This document shows positions 17,269 to 26,377 of a stretch of 64,000 bases of DNA, piece after piece; position 1 is the first letter of the stretch, and each line of letters starts with the position of its first letter. The notes under the pieces were generated by a model. The model did no database searches and had not been told where the DNA came from. It saw only the letters and a list, made by a program, of their open reading frames with translations. The translations under genes and the position numbers were made by a program. Origin of the DNA: Paenibacillus caui (GTDB lineage: Bacteria > Bacillota > Bacilli > Paenibacillales > Paenibacillaceae); assembly GCF_019904135.1 (NCBI RefSeq), contig NZ_JAIOGQ010000022.1, forward strand, positions 1 to 64,000. The letters are read 5' to 3'.

Positions 17269-18663
17269 TTACGCTTCCAACGATACCTTTTCTTGCTGCT
17301 TTACTAAAGAGGCTTTCTTCCACCGGCCCGATAGGTAGTAGAGGCTTGAAGAAACAAACGCGCCCGCCTGTACGATGCCGATCGCCGCAAACACGCCAGT
17401 GGTCCGATTGCCGAAGAGATGCGGGATGATCAGCAAACCTAATATCACCAAAGCATACATGTTGATTATAGTGAGCCGGAAGCTCCCCTTGCTGTCCCCG
17501 GAGCCGGCAGCCACAAAAATAAAAATAAAAGAAAGCAGGTTTAAAGCCCAAGGGATAGAGTTGAATAATAGATATTCCGCAATCCGCGCGACTTGTGACG
17601 GTTCCGTCGCCAATGCGGGGCTGATCCAGTTGCGGCCCAGCATGATGATGGCGGCAATGCCAAATCCGTAACCGAAGAGAATCAGAAAGATTTTCTTCAC
17701 AAAATCCTGGATTTCTTTATATTGTTGGCCTCCTATATATGCAGCAACTACCGGAATGAGCGAACCGGCAAAATTTTGGGCAAGGATCCCGAATAGAATA
17801 AATGTATAAGAAGCTATGGAATACGCATTAAAGGCTTCCGACGGATAATAGGACAGAATAAGCATATAAATGAACGCCGACACGTTATAGGTTAAGCCGT
17901 TAAAAATTTGCGAGGCGATAAAGCCCTTTTTCTCAAGCAGCAGTCCGTATTCGAGCCTCCAGGTCATGTGCAGCCTCGACAACCCCATCGCCAAATAATC
18001 CTTACAAAAAATCTTCCAAAGCATAAAGACCGAACAGCAAACATTGGCCAGCACGGTTCCCAGCGCCGCGCCATAAATGAACGGAAGACCCCGCCGCTCA
18101 AAATAGAGGATCAGCAGCGGAGTGGCGATGATATTGATGACGGCCGTCAAGACGAGGCCCTGATATATAACTTTCAGCTTCTGAAAGTATCTCGGTATGA
18201 CCAGCAGCAGGTTATTTAAAGAGATAAAGACGTAACCCCATAGGAAGGCTGTAAGATAATTTTGTAAATAGGCGGTGGTTGAGGAATTCACGCCATAAAT
18301 TTTCACAAGAAATGGCAATAAAATTTGCCCGAGTGCTGTAAGAATAAGACCCGCATAAAGTGTAAATGAAAATACGCATTTTACTGCCTTCCTTGCCTCA
18401 TCCATCTTGTTAGCCCCCAAATTCTGACTAACATAAATGAGGAGGGAAGAGATGACGGCGGTAGACACTGATTCGATCAGCAAGACCAGCGAGCCGGATA
18501 TCCGGACCGCCGCTATAGCGTCTGAATCCCCATTTAGTACATTGATCCAGATAAAATCTATCCATATGAGAATCAGATCGAAAATACCAATTAACGCTAC
18601 GGGGAGCGAAAATTTTAAGATTTTTGAGAAAGAGGTATTCACCTTGTTTGCTTCAGCTGTCAT
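17269..18663 (-). CDS. MATE-family exporter of the RiPP cluster
   Basis: Membrane protein of 464 residues with about 12 hydrophobic helices and MATE-type topology (two halves, starting KILKFSLPVALIGIFDLILIWIDFIWIN). MATE proteins export small organic molecules using Na+ or H+ gradients. It is the last gene of the RiPP operon; its ATG overlaps the stop of the dehydrogenase gene by one base (TAATG). It is the only transporter in the cluster, so it is the best candidate for product export and self-protection. Confidence 0.87.
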   Translation of the reverse strand: MTAEANKVNTSFSKILKFSLPVALIGIFDLILIWIDFIWINVLNGDSDAIAAVRISGSLVLLIESVSTAVISSLLIYVSQNLGANKMDEARKAVKCVFSFTLYAGLILTALGQILLPFLVKIYGVNSSTTAYLQNYLTAFLWGYVFISLNNLLLVIPRYFQKLKVIYQGLVLTAVINIIATPLLILYFERRGLPFIYGAALGTVLANVCCSVFMLWKIFCKDYLAMGLSRLHMTWRLEYGLLLEKKGFIASQIFNGLTYNVSAFIYMLILSYYPSEAFNAYSIASYTFILFGILAQNFAGSLIPVVAAYIGGQQYKEIQDFVKKIFLILFGYGFGIAAIIMLGRNWISPALATEPSQVARIAEYLLFNSIPWALNLLSFIFIFVAAGSGDSKGSFRLTIINMYALVILGLLIIPHLFGNRTTGVFAAIGIVQAGAFVSSSLYYLSGRWKKASLVKQQEKVSLEA

Positions 18664-19739
18664 TATTCAAAGCCTCCCGAAATAACCAAATAATATGGGG
18701 TGTAGGATGCACTGTCTACCTTCATCAGTTTTTCCACTTCGTCAATGTTAAAACTTTTGATTGGTCTGCAATACCGTTCACGGGATGCGTATTTTAAACA
18801 AATAGACTGGGTCAAATAGCCCAAAGCAAGAATCAATGGGGTTAAATGATCGTCGGATAAGTTGGTGTGATTTAGATAGAAAAAGACATAAAATGATACA
18901 CCATAAAAGTTAATATACGGATAGATCTGATTTAGCTGCTTATAATCCACGGTACCTGTGTCTGACGTTGTTCGATAATGAAAATTTCCCATTCCATCAT
19001 TAACACCACATACAGCACTTACTCCAGACCTGATTTCAGGATGAAATAATACACCCAGCTCCGAGATCCTATGTTCAATGAAATCGTTCAGCTCATCAAA
19101 ATTCACGGCCTTTATACCCGTTTGAGTTATTCGATATTGGTAAGGACCGCTGTTTCTAAGCAAACAGGATTCCATAAAGGCATCAAACTTAGAGCTGTTT
19201 ATGAGACCGGAGTTTTTTTCTTCCAATCTCAATAGTAGATTATGGCCGTTGCTTTCAAGCTTATATACGAAGCCACCATAGAGGGCCAAGGTCGTGATAT
19301 TGTACAAGAGATGACCAATTTCCAGCAAAAATAAAGATTTTTTTATATGGTTGTAATATTCGGGATATTTATCTTCAAAATCAATGGCTATATCTCCTTC
19401 GGATGTTTTGAGCTTACTGTTTCTGTAGACCAAATATTCCCCGGATATATCATCCTTGGTCAAATACTTATGGTCTCCGAGTGAAATAAAAACCTTAACA
19501 GGATAGAGACTTCGTGGAGAAGGATAACTTTTATGTAGTTTATAATGCGTTTTTAAATTCACCCTGATATAGTCGTTTAGAGATAATATCAATTGATATA
19601 GCTCGTGATAATTCTCCTCCTTAAACTGCTGGCAATCATCGGGTTGAAAATTCATCAATCCGGATTTAAGACATTGTTTTTCATCAGGTAACCCGTAATT
19701 GGTTGACAGTTCTCCTATGTAATCTCTAATCGTATACAT
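18663..19739 (-). CDS. SagB-like azoline dehydrogenase (nitroreductase fold), diverged
   Basis: Protein of 358 residues. Weak but consistent nitroreductase-fold features are SYPSPRSLYPVKVFISLG at 71-88, corresponding to the SagB flavin-binding strand, and the C-terminal RYCRPIKSFNIDEVEKLM...TPYYLVISGG, which matches the end of SagB-type dehydrogenases. In azole-forming RiPP clusters this FMN enzyme oxidises azolines to azoles. Its place directly after YcaO fits TbtE of thiomuracin. Sequence similarity is low, so loss of activity or a different substrate remains possible. Confidence 0.65.
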   Translation of the reverse strand: MYTIRDYIGELSTNYGLPDEKQCLKSGLMNFQPDDCQQFKEENYHELYQLILSLNDYIRVNLKTHYKLHKSYPSPRSLYPVKVFISLGDHKYLTKDDISGEYLVYRNSKLKTSEGDIAIDFEDKYPEYYNHIKKSLFLLEIGHLLYNITTLALYGGFVYKLESNGHNLLLRLEEKNSGLINSSKFDAFMESCLLRNSGPYQYRITQTGIKAVNFDELNDFIEHRISELGVLFHPEIRSGVSAVCGVNDGMGNFHYRTTSDTGTVDYKQLNQIYPYINFYGVSFYVFFYLNHTNLSDDHLTPLILALGYLTQSICLKYASRERYCRPIKSFNIDEVEKLMKVDSASYTPYYLVISGGFE

Positions 19740-19750
19740 TTTTACCTCCT

Positions 19751-21301
19751 TTATGCTAATGGGTGGATATTTCGCTCCTTCATTTTCGCGTCATTTAATT
19801 GATGGTACGGTCTAATGTACGAGGAAGTAAAATCAAGCGGTACAGCTCCCAAGAGCAGTGCCTTCGTACAAAATAATGAAAAGGATTTTAGAAAAGGATT
19901 CGTCTGATCAACAATAAGAAGATCATCATATTCTTTTTTCGAACGATTAACGACCTCATTGAGTTCATTTTTTAAATCGACACTCCGAAACGAAAGACCC
20001 AGTAACTTGCTAATGATAATAACATCTGTATTTTGTATTCTTTTTTCGATTAATGGTTTACTCGTTAATGATAGAAAGTAATGCATATGATCTATGACAT
20101 TTCTGATTTCCTGAAGTTGCTCGGCCAGTTTGATCTCTTTCTCAAGGTCTTCCTTTTTTTTGTTGCAATAATAAATAAAGGAGCGGTGGGCCTCGAAAAA
20201 AGCGGCTTGTACAGCATGCTCGATATGAAGGTGACATCCTAGCCCGGTGATGGAATAAAAGCCGTTGTTGGTCTGATTTGTGATCAAGCACCAAACCGCA
20301 CAAATGTTCATTTTATTTTCCAGATAATAGAATTTAATGTTATAACCGAGTTCATCAAAATACATTTCTACTGCTTCCATAGGGGGGCTTAATTCAATAT
20401 CGAATTTTATTTCTTTAAGCGGACTACCATAAAACCAGCACTTCATAAACAGATCTCTTTCCATAGCCTCATACAAGGAATAAAGGATTGCCTCGACATA
20501 AGAATTGCCTATTGCGCAACCGTTAGAACTCTCGTAGACAAACCGGTTAAGTATATCTTCCTTTAAGTATTGCGACATTTGCTCTGGCACCAGCCGGTTA
20601 ATGCCTGACTGTAAAGAGCATGCATTCACCCATTCCATTTGAATGGTAGGAGAATACTGAACTATCGGCGGCTTCGGTGCATCGTACAAGCCGAATGATG
20701 CTGGGTCAACGGCCCGGCTCCTGACTTCTTCATAGCTTGCGCAAATGGTCCCTTGAAGCTTAAAACTCGCGGCGAATCGCTCTAAGTATTCGAAAAGTGC
20801 TTTACGGGAAGCATCCTTAAAATCCAACCCAAATCCAAACCCCTGAATTTCGAATCTTCTCCGGTTAGTTATAACCGCCTCTCCCTGCCTGTGTTCTTGA
20901 ACGTACCCTCCATGGTAAAACATTAAAATATGTTCCAACTCTTCAAAGTAAATTTCGGACTTTACGCGCTTGTCATGAAGACTTTCTTTGAGGGTGTGCA
21001 TTTGCTCGTATTGAATCAGGAATTGTATTTCTGTCGTTGTAATGGTTATCTGCCGATACCGGTTCCGGTTCAGAAGAAAATAAAGCAAATGCCGCTTAAT
21101 GTCCAAAATATTTCGGTGAAAAAAAGTAGCGTAGGCCGAAGAATGATCCTTGGAGGATTGATCCGTCATGATGAATTGGGAGGGCATGCGGGAATAAATA
21201 ATGTAAGCTTCAGCTTCTTTGATGCCCTCTGTATCAAAATCCTCCTGAAATACGTCTTTAATGATCGCTCTGCAGCAATGACCGTATAAGTTAAGAGCCA
21301 T
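19751..21301 (-). CDS. YcaO-domain cyclodehydratase
   Basis: Protein of 516 residues. YcaO ATP-binding segments are visible: DASRKALFEYLERF at 163-176 and SSNGCAIGNSYVEAILYSLYEAMERD at 258-283. In RiPP pathways YcaO enzymes phosphorylate the peptide backbone to cyclise Cys, Ser or Thr to azolines. The C-terminus ends in NIHPLA rather than the PxPxP tail of many azole-forming members. The first 120 residues are not recognisable. It overlaps the upstream gene by 11 bases. With one Cys in the precursor core, it would make a single thiazoline. Confidence 0.88.
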   Translation of the reverse strand: MALNLYGHCCRAIIKDVFQEDFDTEGIKEAEAYIIYSRMPSQFIMTDQSSKDHSSAYATFFHRNILDIKRHLLYFLLNRNRYRQITITTTEIQFLIQYEQMHTLKESLHDKRVKSEIYFEELEHILMFYHGGYVQEHRQGEAVITNRRRFEIQGFGFGLDFKDASRKALFEYLERFAASFKLQGTICASYEEVRSRAVDPASFGLYDAPKPPIVQYSPTIQMEWVNACSLQSGINRLVPEQMSQYLKEDILNRFVYESSNGCAIGNSYVEAILYSLYEAMERDLFMKCWFYGSPLKEIKFDIELSPPMEAVEMYFDELGYNIKFYYLENKMNICAVWCLITNQTNNGFYSITGLGCHLHIEHAVQAAFFEAHRSFIYYCNKKKEDLEKEIKLAEQLQEIRNVIDHMHYFLSLTSKPLIEKRIQNTDVIIISKLLGLSFRSVDLKNELNEVVNRSKKEYDDLLIVDQTNPFLKSFSLFCTKALLLGAVPLDFTSSYIRPYHQLNDAKMKERNIHPLA

Positions 21302-22364
21302 GTTTAACAGCCTCTTTTCCTTTATAAACGTGATTGTAAAATAAAGTGATCAGCAGTGAACTGCCGCAATATTTGAAATTATCCGATTCCAGCGAGAAAT
21401 GGGTTCCCTCCATCTTTTTCTTGGATTCCAAGTTGTACAAACGCACTTTTTCCTTAAAATAAAGATTTATATATTTAACGATGAACGAATCTTTCTCCAG
21501 TTCGAATAACCCTCCATTTCTTCCTTCTATATGAATATTGTGATATTCACCCGACTGTTTCATTAAATATAACAGGTTTCGAACGGCGTCCTCCTGATCA
21601 AAGCCAAAGGAATGATACACATTGCCCGACAACCCTTCGGAAAATTCAACAAAATAAAGCGGGAAGAACAGTTCGCGGTCTATATGGAGAACGTTCCCTG
21701 TCAATTGAGTTTCGCATAACACACTGCTTAGAAAATGATGTTCATCAATACCGCAAAGAGATAATGCGTTCATATCGTTGGTATAAATAGTCAAGTTTAC
21801 TTTGAAAATTTCATCTTCCAGATGTTCAAATGCTTCGTATTGATCTAAAAAAACATAAGCCGCATATCGATAATAATTGGGCTCAATCCGTTCTCTTGCG
21901 TATTCATTTGGATGAAGGTCGATTTTCGAACGAGAAATATACATCGAATCTCTTCCGACCACTACATAGAGATCCTGTTCCGAAGAAGAGGACGGTTGGA
22001 GATTAAGAATACAAGGTCCATCTAAAATGAATTCACCATAAGGAGTTAGCTCCCGCTCAAGACACTCTAGAAAATCTGCTGGGCCGTATAATTTTCTAAA
22101 AGGCAAGGCCACTTTCCCTAGTTTGTTTGTTTCCCCTTCCAAATTCACAATTCCTTTATCCTTAAACACTTCAAACAGTTTGGACTCGAAAGGGGAAAGA
22201 TCATTTAAGCTGTCTGCGTTGTTCTTCAATTTCTCAATGAAACGATAAACTGCCAACCTCTCTTTATCGTTAACTTTCAATTTCAAATTAATCTTTTGGG
22301 TAGTAATGAAAAAGCTTGATGGGATATCAACGATGTGCAAGGTGGGATCTAATCTTATCTTCAT
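21291..22364 (-). CDS. Unrecognised RiPP partner protein (candidate Ocin-ThiF-like/RRE protein)
   Basis: Protein of 357 residues with no motif I can name securely. In thiopeptide clusters the gene beside YcaO encodes an Ocin-ThiF-like protein that carries a RiPP recognition element and presents the leader to the cyclodehydratase. The N-terminal 85 residues (short strands followed by KERLAVYRFIEKLKNN and a SPFESKLFEVFKDKGIV helix) could form such a winged-helix RRE. It overlaps both neighbours, so it belongs to the pathway. The functional call is from position only. Confidence 0.5.
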   Translation of the reverse strand: MKIRLDPTLHIVDIPSSFFITTQKINLKLKVNDKERLAVYRFIEKLKNNADSLNDLSPFESKLFEVFKDKGIVNLEGETNKLGKVALPFRKLYGPADFLECLERELTPYGEFILDGPCILNLQPSSSSEQDLYVVVGRDSMYISRSKIDLHPNEYARERIEPNYYRYAAYVFLDQYEAFEHLEDEIFKVNLTIYTNDMNALSLCGIDEHHFLSSVLCETQLTGNVLHIDRELFFPLYFVEFSEGLSGNVYHSFGFDQEDAVRNLLYLMKQSGEYHNIHIEGRNGGLFELEKDSFIVKYINLYFKEKVRLYNLESKKKMEGTHFSLESDNFKYCGSSLLITLFYNHVYKGKEAVKHGS

Positions 22365-23359
22365 TCGGCTACCTCCAAGATGGGATCATTGAATTTCAAA
22401 CAGCTAAGAAAATAATTCATATAAAATTTATCGATCGGTTTGACGTTCATTAGAACAAGCTTCTCATAAAGCACATTCAATACCCATTTATTAGTACAGA
22501 GTACCTTATCCTTTAGAACCATCTTCAAATTTTCTTCAGAGCCAAAAACTTGAACGTGCCGGTCGCTATATCGATGCATTTGCGGTTCAATATCGCGATC
22601 GAACTGTCTTGGAGAGAAGAAATTGAGCTTCTCATCGTCTACTTGGTTGCTTATCCGATGATACATATTTATTAAATGATTTAAAAATGCAGAGTCAGGC
22701 TGCTTGGCCCCTCTTTCCAAATGAAAATGCTCGACATCTCGAAGGTATTTTTCCTTGAATCTCTTTTTGATTTTGATTTGATCCGTGCTGCTCAATGAAT
22801 TTAATAAACCGATGTAGTGCGAAAGGTGGGAAATATAACCGTTTGATATTAAATTAGCAGCGGGATTCAAGACTTTCTCCGGGAGAAAATTCACGAATGG
22901 ATAGATGAATAAAATAATATCCATGATTCGATTTTGGGAGAAATACCGGTCTTTAAAGAACAGATCAAAAATATGATGAAGGTCGAGATATAATTCTAAT
23001 TGAGCATCATTTTCAAAAATAAAGAGGTCGTTTCGTCGATTAATCCGTATTTCATTCTGGTAAATCTGCTTCAGACAATCCTTCTTATTCGAGGCTTTCT
23101 CGACTCTTCCGTATTTTTCACGGAACTCATCAGCGTCATAAACCGGGGAAGGATGAAGCTTTTGTACCTGTTCAAGCTCTTGATACAGCTCGGCAGCCTG
23201 CTCTTGCGTCATCATGCCTAGAAATTGAATATGGTATCCGTTCTCCCATCCCTTTCGGATAACCGCCAAATTCCTGGTTATTACGCGATCAATTTCATCC
23301 TTTAGCACCGGTAAATGCTGCTCATCCGCATAGTAATTCATTTCAAACAATTCAACCAT
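22361..23359 (-). CDS. LanB-C/SpaB-C-like protein, candidate pyridine synthase (TbtD/TclM type)
   Basis: Protein of 332 residues. Its start (ELFEMNYYADEQHLPVLKDEI...RKGWENGYHIQF) mirrors the elimination domain of the LanB next door (SVYYREGKRIPTLLSCL...DRHEHLRLRF). Stand-alone proteins of this size in thiopeptide clusters catalyse the formal [4+2] cycloaddition of two dehydroalanines to form the pyridine ring and release the leader. As the neighbouring LanB already has its own elimination domain, a second one points to pyridine synthesis. The assignment is inference from fold similarity and context. It overlaps both neighbours. Confidence 0.62.
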   Translation of the reverse strand: MVELFEMNYYADEQHLPVLKDEIDRVITRNLAVIRKGWENGYHIQFLGMMTQEQAAELYQELEQVQKLHPSPVYDADEFREKYGRVEKASNKKDCLKQIYQNEIRINRRNDLFIFENDAQLELYLDLHHIFDLFFKDRYFSQNRIMDIILFIYPFVNFLPEKVLNPAANLISNGYISHLSHYIGLLNSLSSTDQIKIKKRFKEKYLRDVEHFHLERGAKQPDSAFLNHLINMYHRISNQVDDEKLNFFSPRQFDRDIEPQMHRYSDRHVQVFGSEENLKMVLKDKVLCTNKWVLNVLYEKLVLMNVKPIDKFYMNYFLSCLKFNDPILEVAE

Positions 23360-26282
23360 GCTTCTGTTCTCCCGACAAATTCATTTTGGGTTTCACGTTA
23401 TAATAGACGTAGCTTGCATATTCATAAATTTCATGCTCCAATTTCAAGTCAATGCCAATGAATCGATTCAATGTCATATGCAGCATACTTTTTAAAATGT
23501 ATCTCGATCGGCCTTCTTCAAAATGGTTCAGCACGTTAAGCACGTAGCTTCTTTGCTTCATTCGTTTAGGGGTAGATACGGGTATTAATTGGGTATAAAG
23601 GCGTTGCGCTTCTTCGCCGAGTTCATAAAAAACGGATCTGTGCTTCTTGTAATTGCGAGTGTGCTTCTTCCCATTATGCTTTACGATCTGATCCAGAAAA
23701 TTTTTGCCTGATTCGTATTCTTCAAACATATCGTTGATCGTATACAGGCATAGAATTATCCCAATCTCCCGGGGTGACCTATGGTTAAAGAAGCCCGATA
23801 GGGAGATTTCATATAACAGCTTTGTTTCTTCGCAGAATAATTCGTAGGCCCATTTTGCGAACTCCGCTCCTCCGTAGCGTTCCGTTTCCGGAAAAAAAAC
23901 ATTTTCATTGAATGTCACTAGCATCTTCTTGTTCATTTGCAATTTTAAAAATTCCTTAAACTCCAGAAGTCCCTTGTGATCGGCCTTGAATCTTAGTCTT
24001 AAATGCTCGTGGCGATCTATATAAGTCACCGCAAAGCAGTGTTCGATCCCTTTCCCATATAAAAAATCCAGACAAGAGAGAAGAGTCGGTATTCTCTTTC
24101 CCTCTCTATAATAGACGCTTAGCATACACCAAGAGTGATCCGGAAGTTCCTCCTGCACAGGTGCCTGAACATGCGGGCTCGAAGCATTCTTTGATGGTGA
24201 AGGCAAAACACTTAAGACATAATCAAAAATATATTCGGTAGGGGACTTATTTTCTATTTCAAGAGCTTCTATCAAACTAAGAAAGGACTGTCCGCGTAAT
24301 CTGGCTTGTTTGAGTTCGTTCACGAGGAGCTTTAAACCTAAAGCTGTTCTGGTATAGATCGGCAACGTTTTATCTCCATTTAGAACATGCACGGCTTCTG
24401 CCACGTTAAATGCTTTTATGAAATCATCCACGTATTCTTCTTCCGACATTTTGCCCTCTTGGAGAGTCCATTCCATCTCGTCCATCACAATATTCCAGCG
24501 CTTAGGAGACAAAATAAGATTGTTGTATTCGATCCTGGGAATGAATTCCCAATTATTCATGCCTTCAAAGTAAAAATTCCGGGGAGTGAAAGACAGGTAG
24601 CGTCCAAACTCCGATAAGAAGATAACAACCGGGAGCTCAATGAAGTTCCGGTAATACAGCAGATGGGTATTAACAGGAAGCACCTTTCTTCCCAGCTTGC
24701 GACTCCTTAAATAAAATCCATCATCATCGATGCCCGCATATAGATCGCTCAATTCAATAGAGGTGCCATGCTCGTTCGGCGGAACATTTATGCATATTTG
24801 ATAGTCTGCTCGATGATAAGTAATGCCGATATCCGCATAATTCTGAGGAATAACATTCAATTCTGCACGGATATACTGATCATCCTCAAACTCAGGGTAT
24901 TCAATTGGGATAGAATCTGAGAAGCGTCCCGTAAAAGATCCATGCGTATTTCCAAACGAGTTCTCCGATAGAAAAAATTTGGTTTGACCTTCTTCCTCGA
25001 CAAGACAAAATTTCACATCAAACCCGTTGTTCGTGTTTCGATGAAATGAACGTGGAGCTAAAATCTCGGTTATATTCCGAATACGTCTATGATCCAGCTT
25101 AATGCTTGTCTGATGATGCAATAATGCTCTATGAACCAGATTAGCCATATAATGATCCAATTTCCCGGTTTGCTCGTCTTCCGTGCTTTTCATTTGGGGA
25201 AGCCCTATACCGAAATCTTTGTCCAACAGTTCTAGCAGCGGAACTTCCCGAAAATAACCATATTTTTGGGCAAAACGGTTAATATATTCTGACCATATTT
25301 TAGATTGAGGATATGAAAATACTCTCAAGAAATCGATATCTTGTACAAATTGGTTTAGCACTTCGTTATCCAAAGGAGGAGCATCATTTTCAATATATAA
25401 ATCAACCGTTATATAATTTTTAGCTTTATGGATAAGCTCCATCTTCTCTTTAATTAAAAAAAAACAATTGGAGCCTTTACCAACCGGCAATTCCTCGTAA
25501 GCTTTTATACTAGCGGCAATTTCGTTTAATTGGTTCCTGAATCTTTCATTTACAAAAGAAGTACATCGGCTTACAAATGAATAGAACTCATTCATTTCCG
25601 AATTTGCTATAGAGCCAGGTCTTAATTCGGTATATAAAATGTCTTCGTTTAGGAGCCTTTTTATTGAACGCATTATGGAATCGGCTAAATGGGGCTCGCC
25701 TTTGGAAAAGCCTCTTACGATTTCACTTATTTTTCGTGGTTGTTCTAAAAAATGAAGCAAGCTTACAATGAACCCTGTTTTCTTCAATTCTGCTTTTCTT
25801 ATTTCATTGTTCTGCAAGATATCAACATTAAAATATTCCTCCGTTTCCTTGATCGCTGAGTTCTTATACAGCAATAAAGGCGAGGATGCCGGCAACTCTT
25901 GTTCCGCAATTTTGGCGACTTGATAGCTCCACTGAACAGATACCCTAACCTGCTTGTATGTACCTTCTCTCTTACTGCTTGAAATGCCTGAAAATAAACC
26001 GAATGGAGAAGGACGCGATGCACTCCGGAGGTAGTATTTGATCAGTTTGAACATTTTGTAATCCGTTAGATCCTGATTCTCATCGCTTATCCGCAGCAAG
26101 TCGCGATATAAAGTCTCGCTTGCAATTCGTATTCTCTCCATAAACGCTTCATCGGATATCATATTTTGTACGGTTGGTTTCAAGTCTTTATAATCCATCA
26201 TGAACAAACGTTCTATTTTGTCTTTAGGATAGATCGTCCTTCTGACCATATAATGATTCATCATGAGTAACACTCTCTTCAT
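23352..26282 (-). CDS. Full-length class I LanB dehydratase
   Basis: Protein of 976 residues. The N-terminal glutamylation domain has the LanB signature RSASRPSPFGLFSG near residue 90. The C-terminal elimination domain begins about residue 690 (SWCMLSVYYREGKRIPTLLSCL, then HEHLRLRFKAD). Such enzymes use glutamyl-tRNA to glutamylate Ser/Thr and then eliminate glutamate, giving dehydroalanine or dehydrobutyrine. Most thiopeptide clusters split these domains into two proteins, whereas this one is a single chain as in lanthipeptides. No LanC cyclase is encoded nearby. It is the first gene after the precursor and attenuator. Confidence 0.92.
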   Translation of the reverse strand: MKRVLLMMNHYMVRRTIYPKDKIERLFMMDYKDLKPTVQNMISDEAFMERIRIASETLYRDLLRISDENQDLTDYKMFKLIKYYLRSASRPSPFGLFSGISSSKREGTYKQVRVSVQWSYQVAKIAEQELPASSPLLLYKNSAIKETEEYFNVDILQNNEIRKAELKKTGFIVSLLHFLEQPRKISEIVRGFSKGEPHLADSIMRSIKRLLNEDILYTELRPGSIANSEMNEFYSFVSRCTSFVNERFRNQLNEIAASIKAYEELPVGKGSNCFFLIKEKMELIHKAKNYITVDLYIENDAPPLDNEVLNQFVQDIDFLRVFSYPQSKIWSEYINRFAQKYGYFREVPLLELLDKDFGIGLPQMKSTEDEQTGKLDHYMANLVHRALLHHQTSIKLDHRRIRNITEILAPRSFHRNTNNGFDVKFCLVEEEGQTKFFLSENSFGNTHGSFTGRFSDSIPIEYPEFEDDQYIRAELNVIPQNYADIGITYHRADYQICINVPPNEHGTSIELSDLYAGIDDDGFYLRSRKLGRKVLPVNTHLLYYRNFIELPVVIFLSEFGRYLSFTPRNFYFEGMNNWEFIPRIEYNNLILSPKRWNIVMDEMEWTLQEGKMSEEEYVDDFIKAFNVAEAVHVLNGDKTLPIYTRTALGLKLLVNELKQARLRGQSFLSLIEALEIENKSPTEYIFDYVLSVLPSPSKNASSPHVQAPVQEELPDHSWCMLSVYYREGKRIPTLLSCLDFLYGKGIEHCFAVTYIDRHEHLRLRFKADHKGLLEFKEFLKLQMNKKMLVTFNENVFFPETERYGGAEFAKWAYELFCEETKLLYEISLSGFFNHRSPREIGIILCLYTINDMFEEYESGKNFLDQIVKHNGKKHTRNYKKHRSVFYELGEEAQRLYTQLIPVSTPKRMKQRSYVLNVLNHFEEGRSRYILKSMLHMTLNRFIGIDLKLEHEIYEYASYVYYNVKPKMNLSGEQKHG

Positions 26283-26322
26283 TATATTTTGTTGGAAAAA
26301 TATACTATAAGTATTATAGAAA

Positions 26323-26364
26323 GGCAGATATAATCATAAGCAAAGCATCATGATTATATCTGCC
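26323..26364 (-). terminator. Attenuator hairpin between precursor and LanB genes
   Basis: GGCAGATATAATCAT (26323-26337) and ATGATTATATCTGCC (26350-26364) form a perfect 15-bp stem with a 12-base loop. On the minus strand the stem is followed by TTTCTATAATA, a weak U-tract. It sits 13 bases after the precursor stop and 40 bases before the LanB start, where partial termination or 3'-end protection would raise the precursor-to-enzyme ratio. Confidence 0.75.
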
Positions 26365-26377
26365 TCTTAGCACTTAA

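Noticed and set aside
16994..17551. 185-codon minus-strand frame
   Set aside because: Its upstream half is another frame of the MATE gene; the remainder matches nothing known and lacks a start site. I left the 16998-17268 gap unassigned.
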